From the NCBI RefSeq assembly GCF_000378005.1, contig NZ_KB899040.1, positions 439,468-503,467 on the forward strand: 64,000 nt of DNA. The letters are read 5' to 3'. This DNA comes from Coprothermobacter platensis DSM 11748. GTDB lineage: Bacteria > Coprothermobacterota > Coprothermobacteria > Coprothermobacterales > Coprothermobacteraceae. Shown piece by piece: positions 26,992-35,457 of this stretch. The notes under the pieces were generated by a model. It was not told the origin of the DNA and did no database searches. It was given only the letters and a program-made list of their open reading frames with translations. Each line of letters begins with the position of its first letter. Positions within the stretch are counted from its first letter, which is position 1. The translations under genes were made by a program, and so were the position numbers.

Positions 26992-28293
26992 ATGGCTGAT
27001 AACGACAAAGAAAAAAACCAAAGCAATATCAACGCAAGCAGCAATGGCACAATTCCTCCTGCAACTGCTGACTATGAGGTTTCCGAGGAAAATTACTCTT
27101 TCTGGGGTGCTGTGTGGCGTCGATTCAGGCGTCATAAATTAGCCATTTTTGGTCTTTGGGTATTGGTCATTGTGTTCCTGTTCTCATTTGTGGGACCAGT
27201 GATTTACACCACTGACCCATCAGAAAATATTTTCGAGGAAGATGTGGCAAATTACTATCTTTCTCAGATAAACAAAGTTATCAAAAAGGATCCGGCAATA
27301 AAAGAATATCTTGGCCAATCTCTGACACAGTTTGAGCAAGATCTTAAAACTGCGGATCAGTTGAAGACAAAGGCAGCCAGCGGCGACTATGAAGCGTTGA
27401 GCCAGCTTGCGTTTAGCAGGAGTGATATATCTTCACTCAGTATGCAAATACTAAGCCAAATGGCTTCCTACACAGACAGCAATGGCAATCAACCTTATAC
27501 CTATTTCTTGGATATGACGCGTTACCTCAGCCCTCCTGGACTTCCAGTAGGTGCTCCAGGTCATCCACTGGGAACCGATGACCAAGGACGAGACTTATTA
27601 GCCAGGGTCATGTTCGGTGGTAAAGTTTCATTTACTATAGGTGTGGTATCAGCTTTGATAGCTGTTATACTGGGAAGTTTGATCGGCTTAGTGGCTGGTT
27701 ACGTTGGTGGTGTTGTAGATACACTGCTCATGCGTTTCGTGGACATTATGCTTTCTATCCCGAGTATGCCGCTTTTATTAGCATTGGCGCCTCTAATCCG
27801 GCGATGGACAAAGACGCTGACAGAAGGAATGGGCCTTGGTGTCTTCGGCGCCATACTTCCTATGGTGTTGGTGCTCGCTATTTTTGGATGGATGGGGTTG
27901 TCGAGGTTAGTACGCGGAGAAGTTCTGTCTTTAAGAGAACAGCAGTTTATTGAAGCTGCTCGCGCTATCGGCGTGCCCACCAGCAGAATTCTGTCACGGC
28001 ATCTGTTCCCGAACGTTATTGCACCTGTGGTTGTTGCTGCGTCATTGGCAGTGGCTGGAAACATCATAGAAGAAGCCAGTTTGTCGTTTTTAGGCTTCGG
28101 TATTCAACCACCAGCTACGTCATGGGGCCAAATACTTAACGTTGCTATTAACTTTATAAACAGTCCAGAACAAATTGTGCGTTATTGGAATATGATTTTC
28201 ATTCCGGGTGCTTTGTTGTTCCTCACGGTGCTTTCGTTTAACTTTGCGGGTGACGGTTTAAGAGATGCCGTAGATCCCCGAATGAAGTTGTGA
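26992..28293 (+). CDS. Peptide ABC transporter permease, OppC/DppC type, with large insert
   Basis: A 433-residue permease, about 120 residues longer than usual. After a polar N-terminus and the first helix (residues 50-70), residues 75-185 form a hydrophilic, helical insert before the canonical GHPLGTDDQGRDLLARVMFG. The remaining helices and the EAA loop (QFIEAARAIGVPTSRILSRH, near residues 320-340) are normal. Insertions of this kind would face the outside of the cell and may take part in substrate delivery, but that is inference. GAGGAGGG is the ribosome site. Confidence 0.9.
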   Translation: MADNDKEKNQSNINASSNGTIPPATADYEVSEENYSFWGAVWRRFRRHKLAIFGLWVLVIVFLFSFVGPVIYTTDPSENIFEEDVANYYLSQINKVIKKDPAIKEYLGQSLTQFEQDLKTADQLKTKAASGDYEALSQLAFSRSDISSLSMQILSQMASYTDSNGNQPYTYFLDMTRYLSPPGLPVGAPGHPLGTDDQGRDLLARVMFGGKVSFTIGVVSALIAVILGSLIGLVAGYVGGVVDTLLMRFVDIMLSIPSMPLLLALAPLIRRWTKTLTEGMGLGVFGAILPMVLVLAIFGWMGLSRLVRGEVLSLREQQFIEAARAIGVPTSRILSRHLFPNVIAPVVVAASLAVAGNIIEEASLSFLGFGIQPPATSWGQILNVAINFINSPEQIVRYWNMIFIPGALLFLTVLSFNFAGDGLRDAVDPRMKL

Positions 28294-28303
28294 GGTGAAT
28301 TTG

Positions 28304-29323
28304 ATGGATAAAAGTAACATTTTGGAAATAAAGGACCTTCATGTAACTTTCTACACTGAAGATGGTGTTGTGCGTGCTCTTCACGGTGTAAGTTATGATG
28401 TGCCGGAAAACGAGACCTTGGGTGTGGTTGGCGAATCAGGTTGCGGTAAATCCGTTACGGCTCTTTCAGTAATGCGCCTTTTGCCTCGCCCTCAAGCTCG
28501 TGTTGAGCAGGGAGAAATATGGTTTAGGGACAAAGACACCGGAGAAGAGATTAACCTGCTTAATCTTCCAGAAGAACATATGCGCCACATACGTGGGAAC
28601 AAAATTTCCATGATCTTTCAAGAGCCTATGACAGCGTTAAACCCTGTCTACACGGTGGGCGATCAGATTGAAGAGGCAGTGCTTATACACAACCCCAAAA
28701 TGAGCCAGAAAGAGGCCCGTGAACGGGCTATTGAAATGCTCAAGACGGTAGGTATTCCTGCTCCAGAAAAACGTGTGGATGATTTCCCTCACCAAATGTC
28801 AGGCGGCATGCGTCAAAGGGTCATGATAGCAATGGCTCTATCGACAAATCCTGAGATATTGATAGCCGACGAGCCGACTACAGCGCTTGACGTGACCATT
28901 CAAGCCCAAATACTGGAACTCATGAATAAGCTACAAGAGCAGTTCGGAATGAGCATCATCCTTATCACTCACAACTTGGGTGTTGTGGCTCAAAATGCTG
29001 ACAAGATCGCTGTTATGTATTTGGGGCGTATTGTGGAAAAGGCTCCTGTGAGAGAAATATTCCATGATCCCAAACATCCTTACACGGAAGGGTTGTTGGC
29101 CTCAGTGCCACGTTTGGACAAAGGTGGACTTAAAGAGCACTTGCCAGGTATAAGTGGTAGTTTACCATCTCCTTATAATCCGCCGCCCGGATGCAAATTC
29201 CATCCTCGGTGCCCTTATGCCTTTGACAAATGCCGTGTGGAGGAACCACCTCAAGTGGAGATTAGCCCAGGCCATACTGTTTGCTGCTGGCTCCATACAA
29301 AGGAGGAAACACGACATGAGTGA
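28304..29323 (+). CDS. Peptide ABC transporter ATPase, OppD/DppD type
   Basis: A 339-residue ABC ATPase. Walker A is VGESGCGKS near residue 40, the signature MSGGMRQRVMIAMAL near 158, and Walker B ILIADEPTTALDVT near 178. The C-terminal oligopeptide-transporter extension holds a cysteine cluster, CKFHPRCPYAFDKC. I chose ATG 28304 because TGAGGTG lies just upstream; GTG 28295 is part of that site. It overlaps oppF by 8 bases. Confidence 0.93.
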   Translation: MDKSNILEIKDLHVTFYTEDGVVRALHGVSYDVPENETLGVVGESGCGKSVTALSVMRLLPRPQARVEQGEIWFRDKDTGEEINLLNLPEEHMRHIRGNKISMIFQEPMTALNPVYTVGDQIEEAVLIHNPKMSQKEARERAIEMLKTVGIPAPEKRVDDFPHQMSGGMRQRVMIAMALSTNPEILIADEPTTALDVTIQAQILELMNKLQEQFGMSIILITHNLGVVAQNADKIAVMYLGRIVEKAPVREIFHDPKHPYTEGLLASVPRLDKGGLKEHLPGISGSLPSPYNPPPGCKFHPRCPYAFDKCRVEEPPQVEISPGHTVCCWLHTKEETRHE

Positions 29324-30293
29324 TAATAACAGCGATGTCTTGTTGGAAGTTAATGACCTTGTAAAGTGGTTTCCTATAAAAAGAGGTTTCTTCGGTGGTG
29401 TACAGGGCAATGTTAAAGCTGTAGATGGTGTAAGCTTCAAAATTAAAAAAGGTGAAATCCTTGGTTTGGTTGGTGAAACGGGTAGTGGAAAAACGACCAT
29501 AGGTCGCTTGGTGTTGAGGCTTATTCCTCATACTAAGGGACAGGTCCTTTTTGATGGTATTGACATAACAGCAATGGATTACAGCAAATTCAGACCAATG
29601 AAAAAGGATATGCAAATTATCTTCCAAGACCCTTATTCTTCGCTAAATCCAAGGATGACCATAGGTGAAATCATCGCAGAGCCATTGATCGTTCATACAA
29701 AAATGAGTACTAAAGAGCGTGAGAAACGCGTGTACGAACTGCTGGAACTGGTTACTCTTCGCCCTGAACATGCTCGGCGTTATCCTCACGAGTTCAGCGG
29801 TGGTCAGCGTCAGCGTATCGGTATAGCACGCGCCTTAGCGTTAAAACCACGCTTTATTGTGGCTGATGAACCCATAAGTGCTTTGGACGTTTCAATTCAG
29901 GCTCAGATTACCAACTTGCTTATTGACCTGCAAGGAAGGTTAGGGCTATCGTTCCTGTTTATCGCTCACGACCTTTCTGTTATAAAGCACATGTGCGATT
30001 CGGTGCTAGTTTTGTACTTGGGAAAAGTTATGGAATATGGTACGAATGCTGATATTTTCCAACAATCGCGCCACCCATATACGCAGGCGCTCCTCTCTGC
30101 GGTGCCTGTACCAGATCCTGATTACAAACGTGATAGGATTTTGCTTCAGGGAGAAATTCCTTCTCCAATAGATCCTCCGTCTGGGTGTGTATTCCATACG
30201 AGATGCCCGTATGCAACAGACAAATGCAAAACGGACGTTCCTGAACTAAGGGAAGTTGCTCCTGGACATTTAGTTGCTTGCCATTACGCTTAG
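29316..30293 (+). CDS. Peptide ABC transporter ATPase, OppF/DppF type
   Basis: A 325-residue ABC ATPase. Walker A GETGSGKTT is near residue 54, the signature FSGGQRQRIGIARALAL near 163 and Walker B FIVADEPISALDVS near 182. The C-terminal cysteine motif CVFHTRCPYATDKC matches OppD. ATG 29316 has AAAGGAGGAA upstream. It is the last gene of the four-gene transporter operon, which ends at a clear terminator. Confidence 0.93.
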   Translation: MSDNNSDVLLEVNDLVKWFPIKRGFFGGVQGNVKAVDGVSFKIKKGEILGLVGETGSGKTTIGRLVLRLIPHTKGQVLFDGIDITAMDYSKFRPMKKDMQIIFQDPYSSLNPRMTIGEIIAEPLIVHTKMSTKEREKRVYELLELVTLRPEHARRYPHEFSGGQRQRIGIARALALKPRFIVADEPISALDVSIQAQITNLLIDLQGRLGLSFLFIAHDLSVIKHMCDSVLVLYLGKVMEYGTNADIFQQSRHPYTQALLSAVPVPDPDYKRDRILLQGEIPSPIDPPSGCVFHTRCPYATDKCKTDVPELREVAPGHLVACHYA

Positions 30294-30300
30294 CATACTC

Positions 30301-30342
30301 AAAGGCTGAGTTACGAGTTTTCTCTTGTAACTCAGCCTTTTT
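30301..30342 (+). terminator. Intrinsic terminator of the peptide transporter operon
   Basis: A 14-bp stem, AAAGGCTGAGTTAC (30301-30314) with GTAACTCAGCCTTT (30327-30340), a 12-base loop and a short T run. It starts seven bases after the oppF stop. Confidence 0.85.
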
Positions 30343-30359
30343 AAAAGAGGTTGACAGTT

Positions 30360-30866
30360 ATGATAGTGAATTTCATAGATATTTCTACGGCGTTGTGGCC
30401 TGGTTTTACTTGCACGGGCATTGTTCTCGATGATCCCAGTGATTGGTGCAGAAAGATAAGTTTCAGCCATGAGATTCTAAGTGTAAGACGCGCCACGAAT
30501 TTCTTAAGGAAGAATGCGGATGTCATAGATGGTGTAGTGATTATTGGCAATGGCTCAGAGGCTGCAACGCTGTCGGCTGTTGCACGTGACATTGTAAAAC
30601 CTGTTCGTTGGGTGCTTGGTGCAGAACAAGAGCCGTCTGATGCTTCTTCGAGCTTTAATAACATTTTACTGATGTATAGCGGTGGTTGGAATAAGGGTTG
30701 GGACCAATTGGCGGAAAAGATAACTTTAGGGATACTTGACGAAAAATATGTGAAAAAAGGACTTCAATTATCGAATGATCTTTCTATACCGGTGGAAACG
30801 CCCTTAAACACTGTTCCTAAGAATTACGCTCAGAACATTACAACTTTTCACTGGCTCTGGGCTTGA
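30360..30866 (+). CDS. Hypothetical protein, unrecognised
   Basis: A 168-residue soluble protein. I do not recognise a family. It starts MIVNFIDISTALWPGF, has a hydrophobic VVIIGNGSEAATLSAVARDI segment with a glycine turn in the middle, and ends HWLWA. No signal peptide, membrane helix or metal motif is evident. A ribosome site, AAAAGAGG, lies about 9 bases before ATG 30360, and codon use looks like the neighbours, so I think it is real. It converges on lipA, and the two coding regions overlap by 19 bases at their 3' ends. Confidence 0.6.
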   Translation: MIVNFIDISTALWPGFTCTGIVLDDPSDWCRKISFSHEILSVRRATNFLRKNADVIDGVVIIGNGSEAATLSAVARDIVKPVRWVLGAEQEPSDASSSFNNILLMYSGGWNKGWDQLAEKITLGILDEKYVKKGLQLSNDLSIPVETPLNTVPKNYAQNITTFHWLWA

Positions 30867-31711
30867 AGCTGCTGGAATGAATCGTCGGCCATATAGGACG
30901 AGCGAACTAAGGGCCCAGCAATGGTTATGGGTATACCTACTTCTTTCGCCATATTTGAAATGTCTGCAAACTCCTTTGGTGTGTAGTACTTGCTCACGGG
31001 CCAGTGTTTCTTAGAAGGCTGCAAATATTGGCCCACTGTTACGATATCGGCACCTGTTTTTGCTATTTCTTCTAATAATCGAGCAATGTCTTCCATGGTT
31101 TCGCCAACACCTACCATGAAACCTGTTTTTGTGGTAAACCCCATAGACTTGTAAAATTTGAGCATTTCTAAGGAGACATCTAAATCTCCTTTAGGCCTTA
31201 GCTTTGGAAACATGTTTCTCACTACTTCTACGTTGTGTGCCACAACATCTACGCTGGGTGTTATAAATTTATCCCAATTGCTTTTATTCTTATTGAAGTC
31301 TGGGATCAGCGCTTCCACTTTTGTTTGCGGATTCTCCATTTTCACTTCTTCGACTATGGAACGGAAGAATGAGCTACCTCCATCTCGTAGATCATCGCGC
31401 GTTACACTGGTAAGAACTACATATTTTAAGTTTAAGCGTTTAACCGCTTGTGCTACGCGCTTTGGCTCATTACTGTCCAGGGGCATGGGTATGCCACCTT
31501 CTACGTTACAGTAGAGGCAGTGACGGGTACAAACACTTCCCATGACAAGAAATGTGGCTGTTCCGTGATTAAAACATGTTCCAATATTGGGGCAGCGCCC
31601 TTCTACACATATGGTGTTTAAATCCAATCCTTGTAAAGCTTGCCGGACATGTTTTGCCGTTTCACTATCTTTTAGATTTGTTTTTATCCAATCTGGTTTA
31701 GTATTTTCCAT
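30848..31711 (-). CDS. lipA: Lipoyl synthase
   Basis: A 287-residue radical-SAM enzyme that inserts two sulfurs into octanoyl groups. The auxiliary cluster cysteines lie at 35, 40 and 46 (CVEGRCPNIGTC) and the radical-SAM cysteines at 61, 65 and 68 (CTRHCLYC). The final RSSYMADD-type segment is present (VRSSYMADDSFQQ). No lipB or lplA is in this window. The upstream region has TGCTAAAAT six bases before the ATG and no Shine-Dalgarno sequence, so a leaderless message is likely. It is transcribed away from comF. Confidence 0.94.
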   Translation of the reverse strand: MENTKPDWIKTNLKDSETAKHVRQALQGLDLNTICVEGRCPNIGTCFNHGTATFLVMGSVCTRHCLYCNVEGGIPMPLDSNEPKRVAQAVKRLNLKYVVLTSVTRDDLRDGGSSFFRSIVEEVKMENPQTKVEALIPDFNKNKSNWDKFITPSVDVVAHNVEVVRNMFPKLRPKGDLDVSLEMLKFYKSMGFTTKTGFMVGVGETMEDIARLLEEIAKTGADIVTVGQYLQPSKKHWPVSKYYTPKEFADISNMAKEVGIPITIAGPLVRSSYMADDSFQQLQAQSQ

Positions 31712-31717
31712 AGTTTC

Positions 31718-31726
31718 ATTTTAGCA
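31718..31726 (-). promoter_or_regulatory. Extended -10 promoter of lipA (leaderless)
   Basis: On the minus strand TG-C-TAAAAT occupies 31726-31718, and six bases (GAAACT) separate it from the lipA ATG. This places +1 on the A of ATG. Its -35 position coincides with the -10 of comF. Confidence 0.65.
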
Positions 31727-31737
31727 TCGCTTTACTA

Positions 31738-31746
31738 TGTTATATT
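31738..31746 (+). promoter_or_regulatory. Extended -10 promoter of comF (leaderless)
   Basis: TG-T-TATATT (TATATT at 31741-31746), then six bases, then the GTG start at 31753, so transcription should begin on the start codon. The 17 bases between this -10 and the lipA -10 mean that each hexamer sits where the other promoter would have its -35. Confidence 0.65.
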
Positions 31747-31752
31747 AAACGT

Positions 31753-32325
31753 GTGAGACTGTACAGGTGTTTGCCGTTTTCGTTGTATGCCGATTTTGTA
31801 GATTCGGTAAGCGAAGAATGGGTGATTCCAAAACCAGAGCCTGTTTTTTGGAAAACGAAGAAATGCGGTGTTTATTGCCTTTATCCTTATGCACAGGCAA
31901 AACCAATGATTAAGCAATGGAAATTTAACGGGGATGTGGCGCTGGGTTATCGACTGGGACAAGTTATTGGTGAAACCTTTAAAGATGTTCTTCATGACAA
32001 GACTATTTCATATGTGCCACGGTACGGCGAAGGATATCCATATGTGGGAAACCATTTGTTTTCGCTTTTAGGTGGTATTGCTGACGTCTCTGGTTGTGAA
32101 GTGGTACCTGCTTATAAGAAAATAAGACAAACATTTCCGCAGAAGGCTCTTTCACGTCGTGCGCGCATGATGAATCTGTCAGGTTCATTTGCCGCCGTAG
32201 GCAAAGCTGATATTGTGGTGGATGATGTGTTCACTACAGGCTCCACGTGCAGCAGTATTTACGATGCTGCACCGTTTGAAGCATGGCTCGTAGTTTCTCG
32301 CGTAGACCTAATACTTGAGCACTAA
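31753..32325 (+). CDS. comF: ComF-family phosphoribosyltransferase-like protein
   Basis: A 190-residue protein lacking the N-terminal zinc finger of most ComF proteins. It keeps the family core: a K-W-K-F/N segment (IKQWKFNGD, residues 53-61), a Q...LSRRARMMNLSGSF stretch (130-146) and the PRPP loop VVDDVFTTGSTCSSI (155-169). ComF supports DNA uptake after ComEC in competent bacteria; its enzymatic role is uncertain. The GTG start at 31753 has no ribosome site and lies six bases from an extended -10. Confidence 0.8.
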   Translation: MRLYRCLPFSLYADFVDSVSEEWVIPKPEPVFWKTKKCGVYCLYPYAQAKPMIKQWKFNGDVALGYRLGQVIGETFKDVLHDKTISYVPRYGEGYPYVGNHLFSLLGGIADVSGCEVVPAYKKIRQTFPQKALSRRARMMNLSGSFAAVGKADIVVDDVFTTGSTCSSIYDAAPFEAWLVVSRVDLILEH

Positions 32326-32339
32326 ACATTTGCTAAGCA

Positions 32340-32348
32340 TGATATACT
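32340..32348 (+). promoter_or_regulatory. Extended -10 promoter of tRNA-Ser
   Basis: TG-A-TATACT (TATACT at 32343-32348) lies 14 bases before the tRNA 5' end. No good -35 is seen. Confidence 0.55.
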
Positions 32349-32362
32349 TTATAAGGTAAAGC

Positions 32363-32457
<95 letters not shown>

Positions 32458-32695
32458 TTTTTAGGTTTAGGGGTTGAAATCAGAACAAAAACGCGTTTTC
32501 CCGTAATTTTCCTTCACAGAGAGCAAGAAGCTTTTCAATTTTTTCGTAGAAATACGTGGTAGCTATCTGTGTAGTTGGATTAAACTGCAAGATGGACGTT
32601 GTTAGCGAAACATGGGTGAGATAAAGCCTGAAGTTCATTATCATCATTTTTGACATATATATCCATCTTACAGAGCAGTCAAGGAGGTAAACTTG

Positions 32696-33865
32696 ATGAT
32701 TAACGATTTTATTTACGAAATTCCGACAAAAGTGTATTTTGGAAAGAATCAACTTCACCGTTTAGGTCAAGAACTTTCACACTTTGGCCAGCGTGTACTT
32801 CTCACATACGGCGGTGGTTCTATAAAAACATCTGGGTTATATGACAACGTTGTAAACGAGATTCGTTCCTCCAAGCTTGACTTGTTCGAGCTCGGTGGGA
32901 TAGCACCCAATCCTCGCATAGACTCCGTGAGGGAAGGAGCTGCAATCTGCAAACGCGAGAACATCGATGTGCTGTTAGCGGTAGGCGGCGGTTCTACCAT
33001 CGATGCTACGAAATGGATGGCGGCCGGCGCATGTGTCGATTTTGATCCTTGGAAGTTTTTCTCCGACAACGTTCGAGTGGAAAAGGCTTTACCTGTGTGC
33101 AGCGTTTTGACACTATCTGGAACAGGTTCTGAAATGGATGGAGGCGGTGTAATAACAAACCCCCAGACACATGAAAAGATAGGGCGTGGTTCAAAGTTAC
33201 TAGTCCCCAAGGTTTCTTTTCTCGATCCCACGAACACGTATACGGTTAATGCGTATCAAACGGCATGTGGTTCTGTGGATATGATGTCACACATAATAGA
33301 GGTTTACTTTCATCCTGAAAGAGACTTAGAGATGCTGGATCATGTTATGGAAGGTCTTTTAAAAACGGTTATTAAGTTTGCGCCTATGGCTATGGAAGAA
33401 CCTGAAAATTATGAAGCAAGAGCAAACCTGATGTGGACAAGTTCTTGGGCCATTAACGGATTTATCAGCTCTGGAAAAAGGCATGAATGGAGCTGCCATC
33501 CTATAGAACATGAGCTATCTGCGTTTTACGATATCACACATGGCTTGGGCTTAGCTATATTGACCCCACGATGGATGGAATATGTTCTGGACGAAGATAA
33601 TGTGGAACCGTTTTATCAGTTTGCTGTTAATGTTTTCGGGGTAGATCCCAAACTACCGAAAATGGATGTAGCAAAGGAAGGCATAAAGCGTCTAAGTGAT
33701 TTCTTTTTCCATACATTGAAGCTCAGCAGTACTTTGCATGAGCTTGGCATAGATGATAAAAACTTTGAAGTAATGGCAAACAAAGCGTGTCAGGGGAATG
33801 TCTTAAAAGGATTCAAAACACTAACGCCACAGGATGTAGAAAACATATACAGAATGTGTTTGTAG
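32696..33865 (+). CDS. Iron-containing alcohol dehydrogenase, YqhD/BdhA-like
   Basis: A 389-residue group III alcohol dehydrogenase. The nucleotide segment GGGSTID is at residues 97-103. The metal ligands are visible as Asp195 and His199 (VDMMSHIIEVYFH), His268 (SCHPIEHELSA) and His282 (ITHGLGLA), the same spacing as in YqhD. It would reduce aldehydes to alcohols with NADPH during fermentation. ATG 32696 has AAGGAGG about 9 bases upstream; TTG 32693 is less likely. It stands alone between tRNA-Ser and a terminator. The 240 bases before it hold a TTGACA at 32650 without a clear -10. Confidence 0.92.
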   Translation: MINDFIYEIPTKVYFGKNQLHRLGQELSHFGQRVLLTYGGGSIKTSGLYDNVVNEIRSSKLDLFELGGIAPNPRIDSVREGAAICKRENIDVLLAVGGGSTIDATKWMAAGACVDFDPWKFFSDNVRVEKALPVCSVLTLSGTGSEMDGGGVITNPQTHEKIGRGSKLLVPKVSFLDPTNTYTVNAYQTACGSVDMMSHIIEVYFHPERDLEMLDHVMEGLLKTVIKFAPMAMEEPENYEARANLMWTSSWAINGFISSGKRHEWSCHPIEHELSAFYDITHGLGLAILTPRWMEYVLDEDNVEPFYQFAVNVFGVDPKLPKMDVAKEGIKRLSDFFFHTLKLSSTLHELGIDDKNFEVMANKACQGNVLKGFKTLTPQDVENIYRMCL

Positions 33866-34160
33866 ATTCAAAGAAAGAAGTACACATGGAACTTAAGTTG
33901 TCTTCTTTCAGCAATAAACGTGTTGAGGCAGAACTAACTCCTGTTAGCTCTGCTTTTTTTACGTGTTGTGGTGAGAATGTTAGAAATAATGGGGATATTC
34001 CGGGTGCTCCAACGTTATATATGCACGTATGCACACTTAATTATACATATGCACTTATTGACAAATCGTATACTTTACTTTAAGTACTGACTGATCACGC
34101 AAGTATCGTTGTTTATACACTATTTGGTTTCCTCAAAATGATTCATGAGAAAGTTCATTT
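33866..34160 (+). other. Intergenic region upstream of the liv operon
   Basis: Besides the terminator at 33928-33960, it holds three copies of TATGCAC (34020-34026, 34028-34034, 34048-34054) and a TTGACA at 34058-34063 that lacks a good -10. No supported gene is seen; the open frame crossing it is only the overrun of another frame of the dehydrogenase. Confidence 0.45.
33928..33960 (+). terminator. Intrinsic terminator after the alcohol dehydrogenase
   Basis: GCAGAACTAAC (33928-33938) pairs with GTTAGCTCTGC (33943-33953) with one mismatch and a 4-base loop, followed by seven T. Confidence 0.85.
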
Positions 34161-34190
34161 TTGACTAAATCGCGTATAATATACTATATT
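34161..34190 (+). promoter_or_regulatory. Candidate promoter of the liv operon
   Basis: TTGACT (34161-34166), an 18-base spacer and TATATT (34185-34190). A TATAAT at 34175-34180 lies inside the spacer and could be used with a different upstream element. Confidence 0.5.
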
Positions 34191-34222
34191 CTTTTGGGTG
34201 TGAAACGAAGGGAGGCTTCATC

Positions 34223-35386
34223 GTGAGGTGGTCCAAAAAGGGTGTCATAACAGTAATGGTTTTGGTGTCACTGTTCATCATGGGTTGTTCCGGAGGTGGA
34301 GGAAGTTCCACAGGTGGAAGCAGTGATACCATAAAGATTGGACTTATTGCACCTATGACTGGCAGTGAGTCTTTGTACGGTCAGGCTTATCAGCGTGGCG
34401 TTGAGCTCGCCATCAAGGACATCAATAACGCTGGAGGCATTTTGGGTAAAAAGGTGCAGCTACTTGTGGAAGATGATCAAAATGATCCAAACCAATCCAT
34501 AAATGCAGTGCAAAAACTGGTCACCCAGAATCATGTAGTGGGTATTATTGGATCGTTTTCATCCAAGTGTTCCATACCAGCTCATGAACAAGCATGTTCC
34601 TTGAAGGTACCAATCATTTCTCCCACATCTACAAATCCAAGTGTGACCACAAATAATGATGGTACCCACAAGTGGTGCGCATTCCGTGCCACATTTATCG
34701 ACCCATTCCAAGGAGAAGTAGGAGCGAAATTCGCTTATCAGAATATAAATATCCGCAAAGCAGCAGTGTTCTGGGACAACGGCAACGACTACAGTATTGG
34801 TCTTGGCCAGGCGTTTATTACAAATTTTGAAAAACTTGGTGGTCAAGTACCCATAAAAGAAGCATACACATCCAGTGACCAAGATTTTTCAGCACAGATA
34901 ACAAAGGCCATACAGGCGGGCGTGGAACTGATTTATTTGCCTGATTATTATTCCAAGGTGAACCTCATATCTGGGCAAGCAAGGAAACTTGGGTATAAAG
35001 GTATTTTCATGGGTGGCGATGGTTGGGACGATCCAGCATTAGATAAGACAGTTTTGAGCGGTTCTTACTTTACAACTCATTATTCTCCTGACGACCCTGG
35101 TTCAGCCTCTCTGGTAAGTGAGTGGAAGGCTGCCTACAACGGAGAAACACCATCGGGAATAGGTGCTTTGGCTTATGATGCTGCTGTCATATTGTTAAAG
35201 GGAGGCATAGAAAAAGCAGGCACCACTGATGGAGAAAAAGTCGCTGATGCCATGGTTCACATAACAGACCTGAAAGTCGGAACAGGCACTATATCGATAA
35301 ACTCGCTGGGAAACACAGTGAAACCCGCTTATGTTATGCAAGTTACCAGCGGTGAACCAAAATTTATTACAAAAGTAGGGCCTTAG
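34223..35386 (+). CDS. livJ: Branched-chain amino-acid binding lipoprotein (LivJ-like)
   Basis: A 387-residue ABC binding protein. A lipoprotein signal (residues 1-22, ending LFIMGC) is followed by a Gly/Ser spacer and a type I periplasmic-binding fold beginning IKIGLIAPMTGSESLYGQAY. The mid-protein AVQKLVTQNHVVGIIGSFSS is typical of Leu/Ile/Val binding proteins. The GTG start has GAAGGGAGG upstream. The permease and ATPase genes follow, so this is the receptor of a five-component uptake system. Confidence 0.93.
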   Translation: MRWSKKGVITVMVLVSLFIMGCSGGGGSSTGGSSDTIKIGLIAPMTGSESLYGQAYQRGVELAIKDINNAGGILGKKVQLLVEDDQNDPNQSINAVQKLVTQNHVVGIIGSFSSKCSIPAHEQACSLKVPIISPTSTNPSVTTNNDGTHKWCAFRATFIDPFQGEVGAKFAYQNINIRKAAVFWDNGNDYSIGLGQAFITNFEKLGGQVPIKEAYTSSDQDFSAQITKAIQAGVELIYLPDYYSKVNLISGQARKLGYKGIFMGGDGWDDPALDKTVLSGSYFTTHYSPDDPGSASLVSEWKAAYNGETPSGIGALAYDAAVILLKGGIEKAGTTDGEKVADAMVHITDLKVGTGTISINSLGNTVKPAYVMQVTSGEPKFITKVGP

Positions 35387-35401
35387 GTAAGTATTACTTG
35401 C

Positions 35402-35435
35402 TCCGAGGGTAGCACTCGCGGGTGGTGCCCTCGGA
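35402..35435 (+). promoter_or_regulatory. Hairpin between livJ and livH
   Basis: TCCGAGGG (35402-35409) pairs with CCCTCGGA (35428-35435), and the interior GCAC/GTGG bases extend the stem with mismatches. No T run follows. It may stabilise livJ mRNA or reduce read-through so that the binding protein exceeds the membrane parts. Confidence 0.55.
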
Positions 35436-35457
35436 CTTATTGGAGGTGAAACGAGCT

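Noticed and set aside
33787-34083. 98-codon frame spanning the dehydrogenase end
   Set aside because: It begins inside the dehydrogenase in another frame and runs through an intrinsic terminator; no ribosome site supports a start.
34058-34086. TTGACA with TAAGTA at 17 bases as a second liv promoter
   Set aside because: The -10 is poor; listed only as context for the repeats.
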